NCBI RefSeq assembly: GCF_018499505.1
Contig: NZ_JAHDAC010000011.1
Coordinates: forward strand, 1 to 40,694
From: Streptococcus parasanguinis
Lineage (GTDB): Bacteria; Bacillota; Bacilli; Lactobacillales; Streptococcaceae
Direction: 5' to 3'
DNA: 40,694 nucleotides
Position numbers and translations under genes: made by a program
Shown: piece after piece, positions 35,645-40,694 of the stretch
How positions within the stretch are numbered: the first letter of the stretch is position 1
Layout: each line of letters starts with the position of its first letter
The notes under the pieces: generated by a model
Database searches by the model: none
Told to the model about the DNA's origin: nothing
What the model saw: only the letters and a program-made list of their open reading frames with translations

Positions 35645-36334
35645 ATGATCGAGTGGATGAAAAAGAATCGAAAAGAACTCTTGCTGCCGTTTTTGTGTTT
35701 TGTTTTAGGACTCTTACTTGCGATTGCAAGCATCCAGGTGCAAGAGCAAGGAACCGATACCAAGGAGGACCAAACCCTGACTCATTTCCAGCCAAAGGAT
35801 TACAAGAATTTGGTCAGCAAGGAACAAGAAATCAAGCAGTTTAAATGGACCATCGAAGCTGTGGCGAATTTGAAAGTTCGTCTTAAGCAGAGTCAGCAAC
35901 CAGGAACCCGCTTGGAAACAGTTGTGACGGAATGGGGAAAAGCTCAAAAAGTTAAGTATACAAAGACAGCTCAAGGGGAGAAAACGGTTCTCGTCTTGAC
36001 CTATGCGGCTAAGCAAACCGATCAGGGCAAGAAAAGTGTAACCTTGTGGTTTGAACAGGAAAAAGACCAGGGGTATCGCTTGACGATGGTGGATGCGACG
36101 AATTTGTTGGACGTAAAAGAAAAGACAAGCAGTGAGAAAGAAATCACTACTGAAAAAGAGAAAAAAGGTACAGAATTCGCCCAGCTTATTCAGCAACTAG
36201 GAAATCCTCAACGCTTGGTCTGGGGGGAAATGCCAGATGGCGGAATGGGCTATCGCGCGACTTACCAGCTACCAGGGCAGCCAGAAGTGATGATGGAATT
36301 CAAGAAAAAAGCCAAGAAATTAGTGTTGGTATAA
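35645..36334 (+). CDS. Membrane-tethered protein with tandem small domains (paralog 3)
   Basis: 229 residues: MIEWMKKNRKELLLPFLCFVLG with one membrane helix, then two repeats. The first has LETVVTEWGKAQKVKY and VTLWFEQEKDQGYRLTMV; the second has GTEFAQLIQQLGNPQRLVW and ends KKAKKLVLV. A Lys/Glu-rich linker (about 150-172) separates them. The ATG at 35645 with AAGGGG eight bases before is preferred over an overlapping GTG at 35636. It is coupled to paralog 2. Function unknown. Confidence 0.7.
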   Translation: MIEWMKKNRKELLLPFLCFVLGLLLAIASIQVQEQGTDTKEDQTLTHFQPKDYKNLVSKEQEIKQFKWTIEAVANLKVRLKQSQQPGTRLETVVTEWGKAQKVKYTKTAQGEKTVLVLTYAAKQTDQGKKSVTLWFEQEKDQGYRLTMVDATNLLDVKEKTSSEKEITTEKEKKGTEFAQLIQQLGNPQRLVWGEMPDGGMGYRATYQLPGQPEVMMEFKKKAKKLVLV

Positions 36335-36348
36335 GAAAGGAGACATCA

Positions 36349-37264
36349 TTGGACGATCAACGGACAGACATCAAGGCAGCTTCCTCTCACCAGGGTGGGA
36401 GCCGCTTGATTTCAAGAAGCTGACCTGGCTTCAATAGGGGGAGGCAGGCATTCAGAACCAAGACAACCTGTACTAGACTCCCAATCGGATAGGGCGAAAA
36501 CCTACTCTCCTTCCTCTAATAGTGGAGGGTCTTCGCTGGCGGCATTTTTTGGATTATTGGCCATGCTGGGATTATTTGCCTATCTGGCTTCAGGAGGTAT
36601 CCATAGTGAGGAACATCCTTCTTCTACTACTAGTGAATACGGAAGTACTGGCCTGTCTTATGGAACTAGAAAGGAAACCTTGAAGAGTGGTAATAGTACC
36701 TTGATTGCACCGGAAGGTGAATTTCAGTTTCAAGTGACCTATGAGAAGGCGATTTCCCTGATTCCTGGTTTAAGTGAGGGGGATCAAGGCCGTACCTCTT
36801 CAACTTATCTGTCTCCGCAGGATGTGGTAGCTGTACTGGGGAAGGCTAGTGGTGGGGAAGAAACCTACCAAGAAGGTGGTGTCAGTCCTTTTATGACACA
36901 ATTGGATTATCAGTCGGAAGGATCTCCTTCTTCCGTAACAGTTTTACTTTCAAATATTGTTGGTGACCGTTTATCTTCTCTTGATTTTGAGAACCTAAAC
37001 AGTGAGCGATTAGCCAATAAAAATGGCAGTTTGAACAGAGAGGATTTTGCCAATATTAAAATAGGAACCAGCTATGCAGATCTTGTGAATACAGTCGGAA
37101 TTCCCAGCAGTGTTTCTTGGTCGAGTATGATGAGTTCAGAGTCCTTCTTAATCTTTTACTATAAACTTTCTGATTCGCACTCAGTCATTATTCACTTTGG
37201 AAGCAATCGCACCATCAGTGAAATGACAGGCCTGGAGGATCCGGCGACATCCACATCGCCTTAG
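36349..37264 (+). pseudogene. Paralog 4 of the membrane-tethered family, probably frameshifted near its start
   Basis: The intact part (from about 36410) encodes a soluble Ser/Gly-rich stretch, a membrane helix (AAFFGLLAMLGLFAYLA), and two extracellular repeats (SPQDVVAVLGKASG; GTSYADLVNTVGIPSSVSW), the plan of paralogs 1-3. But the reading frame has no good start. AAAGGAG precedes a TTG at 36349 whose frame stops at 36421 after 24 codons (ending LISRS), while the main frame has a stop at 36407. Joining the two by +1 between 36409 and 36423 gives a continuous protein. So a one-base insertion, a sequencing error, or rare frameshifting is likely. Internal TTG at 36557 would cut into the membrane helix. 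Confidence 0.6.
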
Positions 37265-37285
37265 GTGTTCATCTCACTAGGATTG

Positions 37286-37294
37286 TGGTATAAT
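37286..37294 (+). promoter_or_regulatory. dapH promoter, extended -10
   Basis: TGGTATAAT with TG and a perfect hexamer (37289-37294). The -35 is not clear. Confidence 0.65.
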
Positions 37295-37329
37295 ATGGAT
37301 ACCTTTAATTGAAATGAATGGAGAATCTC

Positions 37330-38028
37330 ATGACTGCACAAAAAATGTCTGCTCAAGAAATTATCGCTTTTATTGGAAATGCAGAGAAGAAAACAAACGT
37401 GAAAGTAACCTTTGAAGGGGAATTGGCAACAGCTGTTCCTACTTCTGTTACCAAGCTTGGCAATGTTTTGTTCGGCGACTGGAAAGATATTGAGCCCCTT
37501 CTTGCCAACTTAACAGAGAATAAGGATTATGTGGTCGAACAAGATGGCCGTAATTCAGCTGTTCCCTTGCTTGATAAGCGCTATCTAAATGCGCGTATCG
37601 AACCAGGTGCTATTATTCGTGACCAAGTGACCATCGAAGATAATGCTGTCGTGATGATGGGTGCTGTCATTAATATTGGTGCTGAAATCGGTGCAGGAAC
37701 CATGGTTGATATGGGGGCTATCCTCGGTGGCCGTGCAACAGTTGGTAAAAACAGCCACATCGGTGCAGGTGCCGTGCTTGCGGGTGTCATTGAGCCAGCT
37801 TCTGCTGAGCCTGTTCGGATCGGTGACAATGTCTTGGTCGGTGCCAATGCAGTTGTGATTGAAGGGGTTCAAGTAGGAAACGGATCCGTCGTTGCCGCTG
37901 GAGCTATCGTTACTCAAGATGTTCCTGAAAATGTGGTCGTAGCGGGTGTCCCAGCTCGCATCATCAAGGAAATCGATGAAAAAACACAACAAAAAACAGC
38001 GTTGGAAGACGCCTTGCGTAATTTATAA
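37330..38028 (+). CDS. dapH: 2,3,4,5-tetrahydropyridine-2,6-dicarboxylate N-acetyltransferase
   Basis: Acetylates tetrahydrodipicolinate in the acetyl branch of the diaminopimelate/lysine pathway. The 232-residue product has an N-terminal alpha/beta domain (1-90) and a left-handed parallel beta-helix of hexapeptide repeats (about 95-200: [40 protein letters not shown]) ending with [12 protein letters not shown]. The start at 37330 follows GGAGA; a 37318 ATG overlaps the Shine-Dalgarno. The deacetylase for the same pathway follows. Confidence 0.97.
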   Translation: MTAQKMSAQEIIAFIGNAEKKTNVKVTFEGELATAVPTSVTKLGNVLFGDWKDIEPLLANLTENKDYVVEQDGRNSAVPLLDKRYLNARIEPGAIIRDQVTIEDNAVVMMGAVINIGAEIGAGTMVDMGAILGGRATVGKNSHIGAGAVLAGVIEPASAEPVRIGDNVLVGANAVVIEGVQVGNGSVVAAGAIVTQDVPENVVVAGVPARIIKEIDEKTQQKTALEDALRNL

Positions 38029-38038
38029 GATATGAAAT

Positions 38039-38060
38039 ATAGAGGCTGTAAGGCCTCTAT
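38039..38060 (+). terminator. Hairpin between dapH and the deacetylase gene
   Basis: ATAGAGGC-TGTAAG-GCCTCTAT followed by a poor T-tract (TCTAAT). More likely an attenuating or mRNA-stabilising hairpin than a full terminator. Confidence 0.45.
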
Positions 38061-38081
38061 TCTAATAGAAAGAAGACGACT

Positions 38082-39215
38082 ATGACATTGGATTTAATCA
38101 AAATCAGACGGGATTTGCACCAAATCCCTGAAATTGGTTTGGAAGAATTTGAAACCCAAGCCTACCTCTTAGAGCGAATCGCAGAGATCACAGCGGGCAA
38201 GGAGTTTGTTGAGCAACGGACTTGGCGGACCGGGATCCTGGTTTATCTCCATGGGTCTGCACCTGAAAAAACGATCGGCTGGCGGACGGATATCGATGGC
38301 CTACCGATTGTGGAACAAACGGGCCTTGATTTTGCCTCCAAGCACGAAGGACGGATGCATGCTTGTGGTCATGATATGCACATGACGACAGCCCTTGGGC
38401 TTTTGGACCAACTGGTTCAAGTGCAACCCAAAAATAATCTGCTCTTTCTCTTCCAACCAGCTGAAGAAAACGAAGCTGGTGGGATGCTCATGTATAAGGA
38501 CAATGCTTTTGGCGACTGGCTCCCTGATGAATTTTATGGTCTGCATGTGCGTCCTGATTTGAAGGTGGGGGACATTGCGACCAATACGGGTACCCTTTTT
38601 GCGGGGACCTGTGAAGTCAAGATCACCTTTACAGGAAAGGGAGGGCATGCTGCCTTTCCACATGAGGCCAATGACGCTCTTGTAGCAGCCTCTTACTTCA
38701 TTACCCAAGTCCAATCAGTCGTGAGTCGAAATGTCGATCCGATTGAAGGTGCTGTGGTGACCTTTGGTTCCATGCATGCAGGAACAACCAATAATGTGAT
38801 TGCTGAGACAGCCTTCCTTCATGGGACCATTCGGACCTTGACCATGGAGATGAATCTTTTGACTCAAAAACGGGTCAAAGCCATTGCAGAAGGAATTGCA
38901 GCAGCGTTTGATGTGAAATTGGACCTGGAACTCAAGCAAGGGGGCTACCTGCCTGTGGAAAACCAACCAGAATTGGCCAAAGAACTCATGGACTTTTTCA
39001 CAGCTGAGGAAGACGTGAACCTGATTGATATCCTGCCTGCGATGACAGGAGAAGACTTCGGCTTTCTCTTGAGCAAGGTCCTGGGTGTCATGTTCTGGCT
39101 GGGGATTGATACCCCTTATGCCCTGCACCATCCAAAGATGAGCCCAAATGAAGCAGCTCTTCCCTTTGCTGTGGAAAACATAGGTAAATTTTTGAAAATG
39201 AAAGCCAACCAATAA
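38082..39215 (+). CDS. N-acetyldiaminopimelate deacetylase (M20 family)
   Basis: Removes acetate from N-acetyl-LL-diaminopimelate. The 377-residue M20D amidohydrolase has [14 protein letters not shown], the metal ligands in HACGHDMHM (about 88-96), EEN (about 127-129), the lid-domain [10 protein letters not shown] and a late metal His in ALHHPKM. Family members include aminoacylases; the position right after dapH makes the lysine-pathway role firm. The AGAAAG before ATG is a modest ribosome binding site. Confidence 0.95.
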   Translation: MTLDLIKIRRDLHQIPEIGLEEFETQAYLLERIAEITAGKEFVEQRTWRTGILVYLHGSAPEKTIGWRTDIDGLPIVEQTGLDFASKHEGRMHACGHDMHMTTALGLLDQLVQVQPKNNLLFLFQPAEENEAGGMLMYKDNAFGDWLPDEFYGLHVRPDLKVGDIATNTGTLFAGTCEVKITFTGKGGHAAFPHEANDALVAASYFITQVQSVVSRNVDPIEGAVVTFGSMHAGTTNNVIAETAFLHGTIRTLTMEMNLLTQKRVKAIAEGIAAAFDVKLDLELKQGGYLPVENQPELAKELMDFFTAEEDVNLIDILPAMTGEDFGFLLSKVLGVMFWLGIDTPYALHHPKMSPNEAALPFAVENIGKFLKMKANQ

Positions 39216-39224
39216 GTGATTGAT

Positions 39225-39254
39225 TCAACTCCGTCTGGAGTTGGATTTTTTCTT
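39225..39254 (+). terminator. Terminator of dapH-deacetylase
   Basis: TCAACTCC-GTCT-GGAGTTGGA then six T. Confidence 0.9.
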
Positions 39255-39270
39255 TGTCGCGTAAAAACTG

Positions 39271-39299
39271 TTCGGATCTTTGCTAAAAAATGATACAAT
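39271..39299 (+). promoter_or_regulatory. Promoter of the cyclo-ligase-rhomboid pair
   Basis: TTCGGA, 17 nt, TACAAT (39294-39299) with TGA before it (extended -10). Confidence 0.55.
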
Positions 39300-39323
39300 A
39301 AAAACTAGGAAAAAGGAGTAGGC

Positions 39324-39863
39324 ATGAAGAAAACACTACGAAAAGAAACCATAGCAGCCATGAAACAGTTGCCAGAATCCGTGAAAACTAAAGCAGATGA
39401 AGAGCTGACTCAGCGCCTCTTGGAGCTACCAGCTTTTCAGGAGGCAAAGACCCTTGCGACCTATCTGTCTTTTGACCATGAAGTTTCCACAGCTGGCTTG
39501 ATCCAAGCAGCTCTTCAACTTGGGAAACGCGTCTGTGTTCCCCGTACCTATCCACAAGGGCGAATGGAATTTGTGGAATACGATCCTAATATTTTGGAAA
39601 AGACACGCTTTGGTTTGCTGGAGCCCAATGAAAAAGGAAGGTTTGTGGATCAGTCAGAGATTGATCTGATCCATGTACCAGGCGTGGTCTTCCAGTCAAA
39701 AGGATACCGAATTGGCTATGGTGGTGGCTATTATGATCGTTATTTGGAAGATTTTACTGGAAAAACGGTTAGTACGATTTATTCCATTCAGCAGAAGGAT
39801 TTTCAGCCAGATACTTTTGATCAGGCAGTTCAGGAGGTGCTAGTCTATGAAGTTACTCTTTGA
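39324..39863 (+). CDS. 5-formyltetrahydrofolate cyclo-ligase
   Basis: Converts 5-formyl-THF to 5,10-methenyl-THF using ATP. The 179-residue product has the N-terminal LRKETIAAMKQLP helix, VCVPRTYPQGRMEFV, LLEPNE and the C-terminal phosphate-binding RIGYGGGYYDRYLEDF. AAAAAGGAG sets the start. The rhomboid gene overlaps its last 17 bases, with GGAGG inside this gene, so both are coupled. Confidence 0.96.
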   Translation: MKKTLRKETIAAMKQLPESVKTKADEELTQRLLELPAFQEAKTLATYLSFDHEVSTAGLIQAALQLGKRVCVPRTYPQGRMEFVEYDPNILEKTRFGLLEPNEKGRFVDQSEIDLIHVPGVVFQSKGYRIGYGGGYYDRYLEDFTGKTVSTIYSIQQKDFQPDTFDQAVQEVLVYEVTL

Positions 39864-40524
39864 TCGTCGTTATCCTGTGACCAGCATCTTATTGCTCGTG
39901 ACAACGGCAGTCTTTCTTTCCATGTTTATCCGATTTGGAGGCGACTACCAAACGGGTGCTGCTGTTTACTATAGCGGTGGTATTATTGGAGAGGTTGTGA
40001 AAGTCGATCCTAGCCAGTTATGGCGAATCGTAACAGCTACATTTGTTCATATCGGCCTAGAACATTTTGTGCTCAATATGATCACCCTCTATTACTTGGG
40101 ACGTTTGGCAGAAGATCTCTTTGGATCGAAAGCTTTCTTAGCTCTTTATCTCTTATCAGGCATGATGGGCAATGTCTTTGTCGCTATTTTTACGCCAGAT
40201 GTGATTGCAGCAGGAGCTTCTACAGCCCTCTTTGGACTGTTTGGGACCATTGGTGCTTTGCGCTTTATTGTCCAAAGTCCCTATATTCGCCACTTAAGTC
40301 AGTCCTATACCAGCTTGATTCTGGTCAATTTGATCTTTAGCTTCATGCCAAGAATCAGTATGGCGGGGCACATCGGTGGCTTAGTAGCTGGGGTGATGTT
40401 GGCTTATGTCTTTCCAGTAAGAGGGGAAGCTCGCTTTATGAACCGAACCTATCAGATGAGTGCAGCTCTATCTTATCTCTTACTTTTGCTTTATTTCTTA
40501 GGTAAAATCTTAACTCTATTTTAA
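39847..40524 (+). CDS. Rhomboid-family intramembrane serine protease
   Basis: A 225-residue, six- to seven-helix membrane protease. The catalytic dyad is Ser125 in AAGASTALFG and His175 in MAGHIGGLVAG. The conserved W-R and HxxxN elements (LWRIVTATFVHIGLEHFVLNM) are present. The natural substrate is unknown. In streptococci this gene follows the cyclo-ligase gene, and the pairing says little about function. Confidence 0.95.
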   Translation: MKLLFDRRYPVTSILLLVTTAVFLSMFIRFGGDYQTGAAVYYSGGIIGEVVKVDPSQLWRIVTATFVHIGLEHFVLNMITLYYLGRLAEDLFGSKAFLALYLLSGMMGNVFVAIFTPDVIAAGASTALFGLFGTIGALRFIVQSPYIRHLSQSYTSLILVNLIFSFMPRISMAGHIGGLVAGVMLAYVFPVRGEARFMNRTYQMSAALSYLLLLLYFLGKILTLF

Positions 40525-40527
40525 GAA

Positions 40528-40563
40528 GAGGCTGGGACAAAAGTCCTAGCCTCTCAATTATTA
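40528..40563 (+). repeat. Fragment of the 175-bp element (copy 5, forward 5' end only)
   Basis: GAGGCTGGGAC-AAAA-GTCCTAGCCTC and CTCAATTATT match copies 1 and 3, then the similarity stops. It starts four bases after the rhomboid stop and forms a perfect 11-bp hairpin with one G-U. Confidence 0.85.
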
Positions 40564-40602
40564 TGTGACTTTCAGTCCGTCTCGCTCCGTTAGGTGCGAG
40601 AC

Positions 40603-40627
40603 AAAAAAACCACCCGCTATGCGGGTG
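40603..40627 (-). terminator. Terminator-like hairpin reading leftwards at the right edge
   Basis: CACCCGC-ATA-GCGGGTG on the minus strand followed by GTTTTTTT. It would terminate a minus-strand gene lying to the right of the window. A second hairpin GTCTCGC/GCGAGAC (40579-40602) lies beside it. The last 67 bases (40628-40694) hold no feature I can assign. Confidence 0.6.
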
Positions 40628-40694
40628 CGCATCGAAGGTTATACCAAAAAAACTCCAAACGCGATACAATTAAGGTGTTCAAGCCAATTGTAAA

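Noticed and set aside
36421..36425. Programmed +1 frameshift as in prfB
   Set aside because: Only the TGA C context matches; the slippery CTT and the correctly spaced internal Shine-Dalgarno are missing, so mutation or error is simpler.
40603..40694. End of an IS200/IS605-type element, suggested by the CACCCGC/GCGGGTG palindrome
   Set aside because: No transposase residues can be read in the remaining 67 bases, and the hairpin plus T-run is explained as a terminator.

Overview
The window looks like chromosome of an oral (viridans, mitis/sanguinis-type) Streptococcus. The signs are YSIRK signal peptides with LPXTG sorting signals, a 2266-residue BgaA-type beta-galactosidase, Dpr without a haem catalase, CtsR/ClpC control, a short SRP RNA, a CiaR-driven csRNA, PerR, CtsR and VicR-type operators, and AT-rich extended -10 promoters. 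I cannot fix the species from sequence alone.

Layout: (1) 1-2440: tRNA-Cys on the minus strand, then rpsB-tsf with a long structured leader. (2) 2439-3624: a COG2426 membrane protein divergent from the PerR-controlled dpr. (3) 3700-13136: a host-glycan module of a wall-anchored GH2 beta-galactosidase with two CBM71-like domains and a YSIRK-secreted GH29 fucosidase, behind a cre-like operator pair. (4) 13490-17378: ctsR-clpC, then an ECF S component with a DUF4430 lipoprotein. (5) 17570-21276: a lipoprotein behind a VicR-like box, then an NAD-salvage operon (nadR-pnuC-NrtR-like Nudix/wHTH). (6) 21348-25676: DUF1275 protein, dusB-hslO on the minus strand, purA. (7) 25891-29662: a HAD phosphatase, then an AT-rich three-gene island of radical SAM/SPASM enzyme, 27-residue precursor-like peptide with an NCDCK tail, and ABC exporter. 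This is the best candidate for an undescribed system. (8) 29770-31147: csRNA, tadA, SRP RNA, and a four-copy structured repeat array. (9) 31148-33616: pgi and a pilin-like poly-serine LPXTG protein. (10) 33735-37264: four related membrane-tethered proteins with duplicated small domains, the last apparently frameshifted. (11) 37330-40524: dapH, N-acetyl-diaminopimelate deacetylase, 5-formyl-THF cyclo-ligase and a rhomboid protease.

A dispersed 175-bp element with imperfect 11-bp terminal inverted repeats occurs four times at exactly the same length (13243, 17385, 22039, 25691) and once as a fragment (40528). Every copy sits just 3' of a gene and folds into terminator-like hairpins at both ends, so it looks like a domesticated MITE-like terminator.

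The modules are independent. The coherent systems are glycan degradation (BgaA and fucosidase), NAD salvage with its own sensor-regulator, proteostasis (CtsR-ClpC, Hsp33), lysine/peptidoglycan precursor synthesis (dapH and deacetylase), and the peptide-maturation/export island inserted between purA and tadA.
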